Source: Pseudanabaena sp. lw0831 (GTDB taxonomy: Bacteria > Cyanobacteriota > Cyanobacteriia > Pseudanabaenales > Pseudanabaenaceae). From it: 64,000 bases of DNA. Within the stretch, counting starts at the first letter, position 1; each line of letters opens with the position of its first letter. Below, one piece after another: positions 25,581-35,039 of the stretch. The notes under the pieces are model-generated. The model ran no database searches. It saw nothing but the letters and a program-made list of their open reading frames with translations, and was not told where the DNA came from. The DNA lies in the NCBI RefSeq assembly GCF_016584665.1, contig NZ_BBJB01000048.1, positions 1-64,000 on the forward strand. The letters run 5' to 3'. The translations under genes were made by a program, and so were the position numbers.

Positions 25581-28145
25581 TCATTGCGATCGCACTACGC
25601 CTAAGTCATAAAGTCCCGTCTTGCCTTCGGGTATATCTATTGAGAAAACTATAGGTGGATCGCTATACATTCGCAACTCGTAACGTCCGGGCTTAATACC
25701 TGTTAAAGCAAATTTTCCTGCTCTGTTGGTAAATAGTTGTAGAGGCGGCAAATCTGGATTAGACAAAGAAACGACTTCACCTGTTAGTAAAGATAGAGGT
25801 TCATCTTTAGCATTGCGTAATGTACCGCGTAAAAAGATAGTGGCATCAGTACCGATTCTGATCGCTGTGCCACTTTTATATGTTGGCAAAACAGTATAAC
25901 TGGTCGTACCTAAATCGTATCCCAGAGGCAAACTAGGTGCATCAATACGCAATTTAGAAACTTGATAAGCCGATAAGTCTGGCAGCACAGCCACTCCCGC
26001 CCAGTCAATTTGAGCAGCATAGCCACCAATGCCATTGGGATTAATCCCAATTACTCTGCCTTGTAATGTCGGGTGAGGCACTGCTAAAACAAAGCTGCCA
26101 TTTACAGGACGTGAGATGCCAAAGTACCCATCCGCAAATACCAGTGATGCGCCAAAGTCGAGTCGGGTTGTATTTGTAATCTGACCATTGCGGCTAAATA
26201 GTGCATCCTGCGAAAGTTCTAAATTGCCACGATAGCCGTTATAGGAAAGTCTACCCGTAAAGTCATCGGCAGTAGGAGACAGAGCTGTTGCTAGTGAAAC
26301 GTTAATTCCTTCTAAAGAATTAGGCGAACTGGCGCTCCAACTTGTCCGCAAAGTTTGGCTACTTTTACTGTTCAATTCAGCCGAAGTTTGGATAACTTGT
26401 CGCTGTTGAGGCAAAACCCAGACTAGGCTCACAAATGCTCGTTGCTCTTTTGGACTGACTCCATCTCCAGATTCACTAAGATTGATAGTCATTCCTAATC
26501 CATTATCAAAGGATTTACCTAGATTTAATCCTACTTGGTAGGAATTAGGGCGATCGCGACCAAATTGGTAGCGAAAATTTAGACCTCCAGTGACATCCCA
26601 AAATATTTTTTGTTGATAATAAGCAGTCAAGTCTAATACTGAAGGAGCACGAATAAAATTATTGATTCCATTGCTAGCTGCTAGAAAGTTCACTCCACGA
26701 TGTTCAACAGTAAAGCCAAAAGTCTGTTCTAAAGGATTACTTATGCCTGTTTTGAGGAAGTCATACCGCAATCGAGCTGCAAGCCCTGTCCCCAACTGAT
26801 TGTCGTTGCTTAAAGCGGTATCCCATGCAAAATTCCCTAATGTAGTTGCTAAAACTCCTTCAAACCCAACTAATTGTTGGTTACGATCCGCTTGTAGATA
26901 ACCGCCTATGGTCAAAACATTGCTAACTCCTAAACGATGCGATGCTACAAGAGTTGGGGCCGACAAGTCATAGTTTTGAGTACCATTTGTGACAAGACTA
27001 GGAAACCCAAAGCTATAGGCAAATTGTTGAATACCTTGTCCAAGGAGATTGGCAGCGATCGCATTGGCAAAATCTAGGCGTTGTATCCGTCCGACATCAT
27101 CTGTAATCACAAGCTGAACATCATTAATGCCCGAACCGAGGGACAGATTGCGAATATCTTGCTGACCTGCGGGTAATCGTAAGGTTTGAACTAGACGACT
27201 GTTGCTAAATACTTCCACCCTAGACGGATTTTCTAAAAAGAACTCGTACTGACTGACTGGGCGAGTGATTAGATAAGGCTGCAAACCATAATTGCGCGCA
27301 ACTGTGAATCCGAAAAGCGGTCTACTCGTCTGATAGCCCACCACTGGGACAGCAAGATCTCCTGCTACATAGCGCAAAGCGTTATCTAAATCATCGCGAA
27401 CAATCCGAAAATCTCCGCGAGTCCATTCTGGTTTTGCTCGTTCTATAAATGAGAAGTTTCCTTCTAAAACCCAATTATTTAGATTAATTGCCGTATCAAA
27501 GTTCAGGTTGAGTGGTCGCCGAAATGGTTCCGAACTAGTAAAATTTGACGAGACAAATTGTTCACCACCACGTATGGTCAAATAACCGCTAAATTGACTC
27601 GGTAAAATGACGTTGGCTAAGCTGAGATCTTGAGATTGTGGGTTATAAACATTAATCTTGCGCCGAGCAGCAGGTATTTGAATAAATAATTCCAGTCGCC
27701 GCTCGTCAAAAATTGCTTCTAGTCCATTTTGACGCAGCGTATCAATGGAGATAGTTCTCTCAGTATCAACAGAAGCTTGCAGTTTTTCGAGAATCTCAGG
27801 GCGGACAATTTCGGCAAGATTTGTCAAAAGGGGTGCAGACTGAATTTTGATGCCTGATGCGCTACTAGGCAAAAAGAGAACAAAAATCTGTCCTTTAGAT
27901 TGATTATCAATCGACCAAGGCACAATCAGTCGCTGTACTCCCTGAGTTATGCGCGATCGCTTAAATACTTGCTCAAACAGTGCATCTTCAGGTGGATCAG
28001 ATTCAATCTTGGGGGTAGCTTCAGTATTAGGTTTGACTGGGGTTGGAGGTGATTGCTTTACTGAATCTGTCTGAGCTAAAGCACTTGTTGGAGAGATTAA
28101 AACCAGACTGGCGATCGCGAAGAGAATATTTTTTGCAACGTTCAT
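25581..28145 (-). CDS. Outer-membrane usher of a chaperone-usher pilus
   Basis: The 854-residue protein has a signal peptide (ILFAIASLVLISPTSALAQ), an N-terminal domain that docks chaperone-subunit complexes (~50-190), a beta-barrel region with repeated barrel strands (~190-750), plug-like features (QYEFFLENPSRVEVFSNSRL, LPAGQQDIRNLSLGSGINDV) and a C-terminal carboxypeptidase-regulatory-like beta domain (GEVVSLSNPDLPPLQLFTNR, GKFALTGIKPGRYELRMYS). This is the archaic FimD/PapC-type plan. It threads pilin subunits across the outer membrane. Upstream on the same strand lie a PapD-like chaperone and two pilin-like subunits. A tip adhesin is not apparent in the window. Confidence 0.9.
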   Translation of the reverse strand: MNVAKNILFAIASLVLISPTSALAQTDSVKQSPPTPVKPNTEATPKIESDPPEDALFEQVFKRSRITQGVQRLIVPWSIDNQSKGQIFVLFLPSSASGIKIQSAPLLTNLAEIVRPEILEKLQASVDTERTISIDTLRQNGLEAIFDERRLELFIQIPAARRKINVYNPQSQDLSLANVILPSQFSGYLTIRGGEQFVSSNFTSSEPFRRPLNLNFDTAINLNNWVLEGNFSFIERAKPEWTRGDFRIVRDDLDNALRYVAGDLAVPVVGYQTSRPLFGFTVARNYGLQPYLITRPVSQYEFFLENPSRVEVFSNSRLVQTLRLPAGQQDIRNLSLGSGINDVQLVITDDVGRIQRLDFANAIAANLLGQGIQQFAYSFGFPSLVTNGTQNYDLSAPTLVASHRLGVSNVLTIGGYLQADRNQQLVGFEGVLATTLGNFAWDTALSNDNQLGTGLAARLRYDFLKTGISNPLEQTFGFTVEHRGVNFLAASNGINNFIRAPSVLDLTAYYQQKIFWDVTGGLNFRYQFGRDRPNSYQVGLNLGKSFDNGLGMTINLSESGDGVSPKEQRAFVSLVWVLPQQRQVIQTSAELNSKSSQTLRTSWSASSPNSLEGINVSLATALSPTADDFTGRLSYNGYRGNLELSQDALFSRNGQITNTTRLDFGASLVFADGYFGISRPVNGSFVLAVPHPTLQGRVIGINPNGIGGYAAQIDWAGVAVLPDLSAYQVSKLRIDAPSLPLGYDLGTTSYTVLPTYKSGTAIRIGTDATIFLRGTLRNAKDEPLSLLTGEVVSLSNPDLPPLQLFTNRAGKFALTGIKPGRYELRMYSDPPIVFSIDIPEGKTGLYDLGVVRSQ

Positions 28146-28265
28146 AAACTCTAACGCGATCTCTAAATCTCAAAAAATTTTATAGTGTTTTACAAGCTTA
28201 CCAAATTAATCATTATCATCAAAAAACACTTTCTAAGCCATCCTAGAAAGCTTTGCGCTCAAGGC

Positions 28266-28324
28266 CGAACCAATAATTTTTTAAAAGTGTTGCGAAGCAA
28301 CACTTTTAAAAAATTATTGGTTCG
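28266..28324. terminator. Perfect 28-bp-arm hairpin between chaperone and usher genes
   Basis: Arms begin CGAACCAATAATTTTT and meet at the apex TTGCGAAGCAA (loop GAA). It sits inside the pilus operon (234-bp gap), so it may reduce usher expression relative to pilins. Confidence 0.7.
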
Positions 28325-28379
28325 TTTGATTCACTCACACACAAACTCAAAAATCTACAAATGATTTAGGGCTGATTCA

Positions 28380-29132
28380 TTAAGGTGTGTAGTCAAATGT
28401 AGCGGTGACATTGCCCTGTGGTAAATCAGTTGGGTAGGGGAAAACAAAACGGCGTTTATTTTTTGCCAAAATCACTTTGGAACTAATTTCTTGAAGTTGA
28501 TCGGGTTTTAGGACAATGGTTTTACCGTCACTAGTAAGATTTAGGCTAAAGTTTTTAAGACTAGCTCGTGCTGATCCTTGATTCTCTAAAATCAAAGCGA
28601 TCGTTGGCTTACCCTTATCATTCTTTTGCACAATCACACTATCGACAACCACCTTAGACTGCACATCCGTAGGACGGACATACAGCGAACCCATATAAGT
28701 TAAAAGGAGGTCTACTTTACCTGTTGGGCGATTAGGTTTACCGATCTCAGGCTTTTTGAGATTGATCGGAACCTGTCTCGATACCAATCGATAGGCAATT
28801 TCTTGTTGAGGGTTTGGGTCTCCCAACCATGTCACCCGCACAGTTTGTCTTGTATTCGGTTTGAGAATTATTTGTGGCGGATAGATCAAAAAATCATCAT
28901 CTGCTGGCTCATAGCTTTCCTTGCCATCTAAGTCTATTGCCCGCTTGACTACTGACATCTCAACAGCCTCTGGCTCTGACTTATCACTTATTAGTTCATA
29001 GGACTGGGTTGCATTTGATCCTGAGGGTGTAAAAGTACGCGAAATCGGTTCAATTTTGAAAGCCCAACTAGGTTCGATATTTGCTAATAACAGAAAAAGT
29101 GCTAGCCCAAAACTGGAGAATGTGAATTTCAT
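28380..29132 (-). CDS. Periplasmic pilus chaperone (PapD-like)
   Basis: The 250-residue protein has a signal peptide (FSSFGLALFLLLANIEPSWA) and two immunoglobulin-like domains. Domain 1 includes the ISRTFTPSGSNATQSYEL start strand, then FLIYPPQIILKPNTRQTVRV and the RLVSRQVPINLKKPE segment, which match the conserved strands of PapD/CsuC chaperones. It delivers subunits to the usher by donor-strand complementation. The gene is 60 bp downstream of a pilin-like gene. The family is the archaic type, by overall look only. Confidence 0.88.
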   Translation of the reverse strand: MKFTFSSFGLALFLLLANIEPSWAFKIEPISRTFTPSGSNATQSYELISDKSEPEAVEMSVVKRAIDLDGKESYEPADDDFLIYPPQIILKPNTRQTVRVTWLGDPNPQQEIAYRLVSRQVPINLKKPEIGKPNRPTGKVDLLLTYMGSLYVRPTDVQSKVVVDSVIVQKNDKGKPTIALILENQGSARASLKNFSLNLTSDGKTIVLKPDQLQEISSKVILAKNKRRFVFPYPTDLPQGNVTATFDYTP

Positions 29133-29192
29133 TGTTTTAATTTCATAGAATACGAATAAAAACTATGGATGATTTTATGCAGTGTAAATAAT

Positions 29193-29669
29193 TTAAGGGT
29201 TGTCTGCGATCAAGATCGTAATATTGGCGATATATGTTCCTGGATCTTGCAAACTAGCAGAAGTATAGAGAATGTAGAGATCGCGGTTTTGGGAACCTGC
29301 TTGATTGGTTAGAAATGTATAGTTATTGCCAGAAGCAACCGTAAAATCACCAGAACTTGGTGGATTATCTCCAGATACTACTGTCATTACTTGGTAAGAA
29401 ATGGGAGTATTTTGACTTGCTTTTGTTAAGTTACCAGAACTAATAGTTATCGTAAAACCTTTGTTACTGTCTGTAACTAGTGTCAGGTTAGAAACTTTGA
29501 CAACTCGTGTTGTTGCGCTACCTTCACCATCAAGAGGTAGACTGCTAGCTGATGACATCACGTTTACCGAAACGGAAGATTCAGCAAAAGCTGGCTGTAT
29601 TCCCATCAAAGCTATACAGGTTAATAGTCCTATGCCCCAGAGTGCTGGCTTCATTTGCTTATTCTTCAT
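29193..29669 (-). CDS. Pilin-like subunit, spore-coat-U/CsuA-type
   Basis: The 158-residue precursor has a signal peptide ending near AFAES. The mature part is all beta strands with VSVNVMSSASSLPLDGEGSA and KVSNLTLVTDSNKGFTITIS, and a C-terminal strand (GTYIANITILIADNP) of the kind that takes part in donor-strand exchange. It shares the closing SLQDPGTY..I.LTI pattern with the next pilin upstream (ALQDPIAYSATVSLTV). It is likely a minor pilin or tip-side subunit. Confidence 0.75.
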   Translation of the reverse strand: MKNKQMKPALWGIGLLTCIALMGIQPAFAESSVSVNVMSSASSLPLDGEGSATTRVVKVSNLTLVTDSNKGFTITISSGNLTKASQNTPISYQVMTVVSGDNPPSSGDFTVASGNNYTFLTNQAGSQNRDLYILYTSASLQDPGTYIANITILIADNP

Positions 29670-29837
29670 GATTTAGCAATAAAATAACAATCTAAAGTAA
29701 GAAAGCAAAGTAAAGATTTGACGTATCTCCATTGAAAAATTAAAAGCATATGCAGATTTTATTTGTTTACCGCATATGCTCTTGATTTCTTCTTGTTAAC
29801 TTATTACTTTAGATTTGAAAGTTAACCACTGTCAGCA

Positions 29838-30347
29838 TTAGTCTGCGTTATCTGTCACGGTCAGGCTAACAGTTGCACTATAGGCTATAGGATCTTGAAG
29901 AGCCGCAGGAGTATACTCAACGAACAGGCTGTAAGGAGTTGAAACTGCTTGTGCTGCTGTGGGTGCTATAAGTGAGCCTGCAATTGTTGTGTAACCTGTA
30001 GTTGGAGTTGTGGGCGATGCACCAGCAAGGACTGCCACACCGACTGTGATAGGAGTTTTAGCGTTTAAGTTGGTAAAGGTGACTGCTGAATCTAGAGCTA
30101 GATTCAAACCTGTAGCGTTATTCGTCCCCATCGTAATATCACCAACCTTAACACGTTGGACACTAGGAGTTGTAAGGTTCATACCAGTATTAGCAGTTGG
30201 TGTTGCAACCATCTCGAGGGTGGTAGTAACTGTACCGCTTAAGGGAATAGAGCCAGTCGTACCTGCAAAAGCTGCGGATGCCGCAAAAGATGAAGCAATA
30301 ACAAGACCAGAAGCAACCAAAACGCGGCGAAGTGAAGTAGATAGCAT
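29838..30347 (-). CDS. Major pilin-like subunit of chaperone-usher pilus
   Basis: The 169-residue precursor has a strong signal peptide (LVIASSFAASAAFAG, cleavage near 28) and a mature beta-sandwich rich in Thr, Ala and Asn (GSIPLSGTVTTTLEMVATPT, VKVGDITMGTNNATGLNLAL). The C-terminal ALQDPIAYSATVSLTVTDN matches the downstream subunit, so these two probably arose by duplication. The low-complexity, Thr/Ala-rich composition and its place first in the operon suggest the main shaft subunit. The upstream 5' region to the LuxR gene is 369 bp and probably carries the operon promoter. Confidence 0.75.
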   Translation of the reverse strand: MLSTSLRRVLVASGLVIASSFAASAAFAGTTGSIPLSGTVTTTLEMVATPTANTGMNLTTPSVQRVKVGDITMGTNNATGLNLALDSAVTFTNLNAKTPITVGVAVLAGASPTTPTTGYTTIAGSLIAPTAAQAVSTPYSLFVEYTPAALQDPIAYSATVSLTVTDNAD

Positions 30348-30716
30348 GTATTTGTCCTCTTTTTTTCTATGTAAATGGATAGATTTGTCTATCCGTAAAT
30401 GAGTTCTGTCTAAATAATTTTGAGAATCGATACAGAGTTTTAGATTTTCTCTTCCCCAGTTGTATCTTTTTCTCCCCCGTTTTCCATGTATCTAATCTAT
30501 CGTCATTCCCACTTGATGTATATCAGGGAATACCCTGATATTTAATTTATACCAATTCCCGACAGTGTAACTACACTGTCAGGAATTAAAACCCAACCCC
30601 AGATTCAAAACCTATGCCGATCGCTGCGCGATCGACATAGGTTTTGAATCTGGGGCTTAATTACGCCGAGGCATTAATAACTCGTCCAAAAGATGAAAAA
30701 ACGTCACCTTTCAGAT
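30348..30716. other. Intergenic region upstream of pilin operon with two hairpins
   Basis: A purine-rich stretch (AAAAAAAGAGGACAAAT on the minus strand) lies just before the pilin ATG and serves as its ribosome-binding site. Hairpins at 30554-30587 (arms AATTCCCGACAGTGTA, imperfect) and 30597-30655 (arms start CCCCAGATTCAAAACCTATG) sit downstream of the LuxR gene and probably end its transcript. I see no further gene. Confidence 0.6.
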
Positions 30717-31205
30717 CTAATCGTCTAAACTAATCAGCCCCACCCGTAGAGCATAACGAATTAGTCCAGCCAGATCGTGAATATTTAGCCGCTGCATTAC
30801 CTGACCACGATGAGTCTCAACCGTTTTAACACTTATAAATAAAGATTTTGCAATTTCTTTGGTCGTCAATCCATTCGCGACTAAGCGCAAGACTTCACAT
30901 TGACGAGGAGTTAAGAGTTCATTATCAATAGAATTATGGGCTTCTTTTGTTTGTGGCTGTTTAGGTTGCTGCTGATCTTGTTGTTTTTCTTGTTGGTGAT
31001 TTAAATTGAGGCGATGATTTAGCCTGACGGCAATATCTTCCAAAAGCTTAGCTGCATCGCGACTAGTCCCAAGCTCATAAGCCAAATCATTTAAGGGTTT
31101 ACTTTGGTTGACTACTTGTAAAATTCGACGTTGACGACTTGTTAATCTTAGTTTCTCAGAATTATTTATTTCAGAAATTTGTTTTTCAGGCATAGATTGA
31201 TTCAT
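30717..31205 (-). CDS. LuxR-type regulator with two HTH copies, no receiver
   Basis: The 162-residue protein has a clear C-terminal LuxR/GerE helix-turn-helix (LTPRQCEVLRLVANGLTTKE, IAKSLFISVKTVETHRGQVM, QRLNIHDL). The N-terminal part (LTSRQRRILQVVNQSKPLND, LAYELGTSRDAAKLLEDIAV) aligns with the same fold and is a degenerate second copy. The copies are joined by a Gln-rich linker (HQQEKQQDQQQPKQPQTKEA). There is no receiver or sensor domain. It lies upstream of the pilus genes on the same strand and may control them; this is inferred. Confidence 0.85.
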   Translation of the reverse strand: MNQSMPEKQISEINNSEKLRLTSRQRRILQVVNQSKPLNDLAYELGTSRDAAKLLEDIAVRLNHRLNLNHQQEKQQDQQQPKQPQTKEAHNSIDNELLTPRQCEVLRLVANGLTTKEIAKSLFISVKTVETHRGQVMQRLNIHDLAGLIRYALRVGLISLDD

Positions 31206-31438
31206 GATTGCTTAGAGATAATCCTGATGTAAACCATAAAATCGCCTGAAATAATGTAGGTATTATAAGTCTGAATTGCGCTTGAAACAAGGAGATATTA
31301 AGGCGATCACTTATGTTTATTCCAGAAATTCAGATTGCCTTCATCTACCTTATAGCAATTCTCAAAATAGCAACGTCATTTTGGAAATTGGTATTAATAG
31401 CGCTATAAATCTTTGGAAGAGTTGAGACATCTATAAAT

Positions 31439-32923
31439 CTATAACCGATGGACTGAATTATCATAAATTACTTCATTTGCTGTTGCTGAGGCAAACAAAT
31501 CGACAACAGCGTAGGGATAGTCAACACCAAGACGAACATTAAAACGCTTCTGCTCAACCGCTAAAAGCTGCCATGGTTGATGGACTTTACTAGCCGGGAG
31601 ATCTGTAAGTTCTGGAAGCCAATGCTTGACATATTCCCCTTGAGAATCGTAATCCTGAGCTTGCTTATTGATATTAAAAAATCTGAACCCTCTAGCATCA
31701 TTCCCAATTCCTGCGGTATAGTTCCAATTGCCCCAATTACTACAAGGATCGTAATCAATTAGTAGAGATTCAAACCATTCAGCACCCATTCGCCAATCGA
31801 TACCAAGATTTTTGGTGAGAAAGCTTGCCACATTCTGACGACCACGATTGGACATAAAGCCTGTAGCTGCAAGTTCCCGCATATTTGCGTCAACTAAAGG
31901 GAACCCCGTATTTCCTGTTTGCCAAAGCTCAAAACGTTCCCAATCTTGTTCCCAAGGTATATCCGCACCACGTAAACCTGTGCGATAGAATAATTTATCA
32001 CCATGTTTCGCCGCCACAAAACGAAAATAGTCGCGCCACAGCAGTTCAAAAATTAGCCAGTACGTCGAGTCATTGGCTAGCCGATCGCATTCATATTTTT
32101 TTACTTGAGCATATATATAGCGTGGGCTAATACAACCTAATGCTAACCAAGGGGAGACCTTAGAAGAGTCATCAGCATGGAGCATTCCATTCCGAGTTTG
32201 CTTATAAACTTGTATGCGATCGCTATCCCAAAAGTAATGCTCTAATCTTTGTAGCGCTTTGGTTTCACCGCCTTGGAACTGTAATACAGCGCGATCGCAT
32301 AGTGCGGGTTCTTTAAGTCCGAGCCTTGCTAAGTTAGGGATTTCGCCGATATCAATACCTTCGGGTAAGGCAGGAAGGAGATCGGGTGTGGGGAAAACTT
32401 CACGAACTGTAAGATTGGCTTCAACTTGCTTGCGAAAGTGGGTGAAGAGTTCAGGAAGATTGGCGATCTCCTCAAAGGGCAAGTCATCAAGATGAATTAA
32501 CGTGCTTCCCCAAAAGCTCTTGAAACTAACATTCTGTTTTTTGAGAATAGAATCTAGCTTTTTTTCTAGGATTTTCTCCTCAGTGGTGACTTCTGCATGA
32601 TAGTAAATTGCACCAATTTCTAGTTGCTCAGCTAATTTAGGCAAAACTTGATCGGGATTGCCAACGCGAACAATCAAATCAGAATTAAGCGATCGCAAGC
32701 TTTCCCGCAAATTTGCGACACTCTCGATCAGAAATTTGGCGCGAAATGCTGCTGTTTTCTCAAAGCCAAAGTATGTCTTATCAAAATGGGCGCGATCAAA
32801 GCAATACACAGGAAATATCTGTGCGCCCGGCTGAGCCGCATCTTGAAACGCCCGATATAAGGTTTCGCAATCATGCGATCGCAAGTCATTACGGAACCAA
32901 ACTAAAATATTTTGATTATTCAT
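31439..32923 (-). CDS. DASH-type cryptochrome
   Basis: The 494-residue protein has the photolyase start NILVWFRNDLRSHDCETLYR with the RNDLR motif, an antenna-binding N-domain, and a C-terminal FAD domain. The WLIFELLWRDYFRFVAAKHG, MRELAATGFMSNRGRQNVAS and GNDARGFRFFN segments match the DASH subgroup. DASH proteins are blue-light flavoproteins that repair cyclobutane dimers, mainly in single-stranded DNA, and can have signalling roles. The end lacks an extended tail. The start ATG at 32923 is supported by the family N-terminus. Confidence 0.94.
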   Translation of the reverse strand: MNNQNILVWFRNDLRSHDCETLYRAFQDAAQPGAQIFPVYCFDRAHFDKTYFGFEKTAAFRAKFLIESVANLRESLRSLNSDLIVRVGNPDQVLPKLAEQLEIGAIYYHAEVTTEEKILEKKLDSILKKQNVSFKSFWGSTLIHLDDLPFEEIANLPELFTHFRKQVEANLTVREVFPTPDLLPALPEGIDIGEIPNLARLGLKEPALCDRAVLQFQGGETKALQRLEHYFWDSDRIQVYKQTRNGMLHADDSSKVSPWLALGCISPRYIYAQVKKYECDRLANDSTYWLIFELLWRDYFRFVAAKHGDKLFYRTGLRGADIPWEQDWERFELWQTGNTGFPLVDANMRELAATGFMSNRGRQNVASFLTKNLGIDWRMGAEWFESLLIDYDPCSNWGNWNYTAGIGNDARGFRFFNINKQAQDYDSQGEYVKHWLPELTDLPASKVHQPWQLLAVEQKRFNVRLGVDYPYAVVDLFASATANEVIYDNSVHRL

Positions 32924-32941
32924 ATCAAAATTCTATTTGAT

Positions 32942-32981
32942 TTTTGGGTAGGGGCAATTAATGAATTGCCCCTACCCAAAA
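32942..32981. repeat. Palindrome of the GGGGCAATTaatgAATTGCCCC type
   Basis: Arms TTTTGGGTAGGGGCAATT surround a 4-base centre. It lies in the short gap between the cryptochrome 5' end and the ABC permease 3' end. The core is shared with the palindrome at 48687-48740 (GAGGCAATTCATGAATTGCC), so this is a repeated unit rather than only a terminator. Confidence 0.65.
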
Positions 32982-32999
32982 TGGTTGAGATTTATTAGA

Positions 33000-33953
33000 T
33001 TAGCGTTCAACAATCTGGAACTGGCGATTTAGTAAATTCATACTTGCGGAAATGGTCAAACTCATGGCGAGATATACTCCCATGATAATCAGAATTACGT
33101 TTACAGGTCTTCCTGTTTGATTAATTGTCGTCGATGCAATGCGATAAATATCGGTATAACCGATCGCGATCGCCAGACTGGAATTTTTAGCAATGTTCAC
33201 ATATTGACTAGTCAGCGATGGAATGATAACTCGCAATGCTTGCGGCAAAACAATTTTTTGCATCGTTTGGAAGTTACTTAATCCCAAAGCTTTCGCAGCT
33301 TCCGTTTGACCTCTAGGAACTGAGAGAATCCCACCACGCACAATTTCAGCAATGAAGGCACTGGAAAACATAGTTAAGCCTAAGACTAGAGCGCAAAATT
33401 CCGAACTCAAAGTCATTTTTAAAGCGGCAATCGTGATGCCATCTTTAGCAAGGGTGGCAAATCCCAACGATATGCGATCGCTAGCGGATGGAAGCGCCAA
33501 AAAGATAGCTGAGTACCAGAAAAATAGTTGTAATAGTAGTGGTGTATTACGGAGGATTTCCACATAAACCCGTGCAAGTTGCTTGACTAGCCAATTATTT
33601 GATAATCGCGAAACTCCAACTGTTACACCGACAACTGTGGCGGAAATAATGCTAACTGCGATCGCCTTCAGAGAATTCAGCAATCCGACCTGCAAAGCAA
33701 CGGTGTAACTATCCGAAGCCTTGTAAGGAAAGGGCGAATCGGCAATATCAAAAGAAGCAGGATCGCCGAGAAAGTCAAAACTAATCGCTAGCCCTGAATT
33801 TCGCATATTTCGAGCGAGGGTATTCCATGCCAAAATGCTGCAAGTAATCACGATCGCTAAAAAAATTAATTGGGCGATCGTGCGCCAATTCCAGAAATTT
33901 GTCTTTAAATTATTTTGCCAACTTGTCGCGAACTTCTTATTACTTGCAGACAT
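33000..33953 (-). CDS. Amino-acid ABC transporter permease (orphan)
   Basis: I choose the ATG at 33953, preceded by GGAG, over the TTG at 33971, giving 317 residues. The protein is a polar-amino-acid permease of the HisMQ/GlnP family. It has an N-terminal membrane helix, a periplasmic loop, several more helices, and the EAA-type coupling motif (GGILSVPRGQTEAAKALGLS). The GLAISFDFLGDPASFDIADS segment is typical of BztB/AapQ-like permeases, which normally work with a second permease, an ATPase and a binding protein. None of those is in the window, so it is an isolated subunit gene here. Confidence 0.88.
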   Translation of the reverse strand: MSASNKKFATSWQNNLKTNFWNWRTIAQLIFLAIVITCSILAWNTLARNMRNSGLAISFDFLGDPASFDIADSPFPYKASDSYTVALQVGLLNSLKAIAVSIISATVVGVTVGVSRLSNNWLVKQLARVYVEILRNTPLLLQLFFWYSAIFLALPSASDRISLGFATLAKDGITIAALKMTLSSEFCALVLGLTMFSSAFIAEIVRGGILSVPRGQTEAAKALGLSNFQTMQKIVLPQALRVIIPSLTSQYVNIAKNSSLAIAIGYTDIYRIASTTINQTGRPVNVILIIMGVYLAMSLTISASMNLLNRQFQIVER

Positions 33954-34002
33954 TGCTCGAATCGCTCCCAATATGGTCTGAAATTAAGTTTAGTATAGTT
34001 GC

Positions 34003-34112
34003 AGTAAGTAACTCAGTATAATTGAAAAAACAGAGCCAAAACCTGTACCGCCAGCTGCGCGGGCAGTACAGGTTTTTTGGGTTTTGTATTTAATTTTGCT
34101 TAGCTACTTGTA
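34003..34112. repeat. Palindromic element with TTAAGTAG-type right end
   Basis: A hairpin (arms CCAAAACCTGTAC around GCTGCGCGGG) is followed by TTTTGCTTAGCTACTTG, whose reverse complement CAAGTAGCTAAGCAAAA matches the ends at 23916 and 24022. The left end (AGTAAGTAACTCAG) is degenerate. It sits upstream of the phosphoesterase gene. Confidence 0.6.
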
Positions 34113-34133
34113 TCCCCGCATCAATTTATAATT

Positions 34134-35039
34134 ATGTCCAAATCATCGGTCAAAATAGCTGTAGTTGGAGATGTTCATGATTTGTGGCAGCCCGTTGAAG
34201 ATCGCTTAGCTCTTCAGTCTTTGGGAGTTGATTTAGTTCTATTTGTTGGTGACTTTGGCAATGAGTCAGTAGAAGTTGTAAGGGCGATCGCCAGTCTCGA
34301 TATGCCGAAAGCGGTTATTTTAGGTAATCATGACGCTTGGTACAGTACTTTAGATGATGGCAAAAAATCCAATAAAAACGAATGCCCCTACGATCGCATT
34401 AAGGAAGATCGGGTGCAGCAGCAATTAGATATTTTAGGAGAGATGCATGTTGGCTACAGTTGGCTAGACTTTCCTGAATTAGAGCTCTCAGTGGTCGGCG
34501 CACGTCCATTTAGTTGGGGAAGCTCTAAATGGAAAAAAGAAGCTTTTTATCGCGATCGCTACAATATTAAAAATTTTGTGGAATCAACTCAACGCATTAC
34601 CGAATCTGTTGCCAAAGCTGCCTATGAAAACATAATCTTTTTAGGTCATAATGGTCCCTGTGGACTAGGTAGTGAGGAGCATTCAATTTGTGGCAAAGAT
34701 TGGAAAGTTGGCGGCGGTGACTATGGCGATCCCGATTTTGCAGAAGCGCTTTCTCAATCCTATCAAATGCAAAAAATAGTTCCCTTAGCTACATTTGGGC
34801 ATATGCATCACCATTTGCGGCTCAATCCTCATCGTACTCGTGAAGCGATCGCGACTAACGACATGGGGACGATTTTTCTGAATGCTGCCTGTGCTCCGAG
34901 AATCGTCAAAAATAATGACGGAGAATACCGTAACTTCTCCATTGTCAGCTTAGAATCTGGACGGATTTCCCAAATATCCCTCGTATGGCTAAATTCTCAC
35001 TATCAAATAGTTAGTGAGAATACTCTATACCGTTTGTAA
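34134..35039 (+). CDS. Calcineurin-like metallophosphoesterase (TIGR04168-type)
   Basis: The 301-residue protein has the metallophosphoesterase metal motifs in order: GDVHDLW (residues ~11-17), LFVGDFGNE, VILGNHDAW, FLGHNGPCG and TFGHMHHHLR. The cyanobacterial/plant TIGR04168 family has this exact layout with a conserved GDYGDPDF segment. Members act on unknown phosphoesters. Its last 15 bases overlap the 3' end of the convergent DnaJ gene. Start by ATG. Functional substrate is not known. Confidence 0.9.
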   Translation: MSKSSVKIAVVGDVHDLWQPVEDRLALQSLGVDLVLFVGDFGNESVEVVRAIASLDMPKAVILGNHDAWYSTLDDGKKSNKNECPYDRIKEDRVQQQLDILGEMHVGYSWLDFPELELSVVGARPFSWGSSKWKKEAFYRDRYNIKNFVESTQRITESVAKAAYENIIFLGHNGPCGLGSEEHSICGKDWKVGGGDYGDPDFAEALSQSYQMQKIVPLATFGHMHHHLRLNPHRTREAIATNDMGTIFLNAACAPRIVKNNDGEYRNFSIVSLESGRISQISLVWLNSHYQIVSENTLYRL

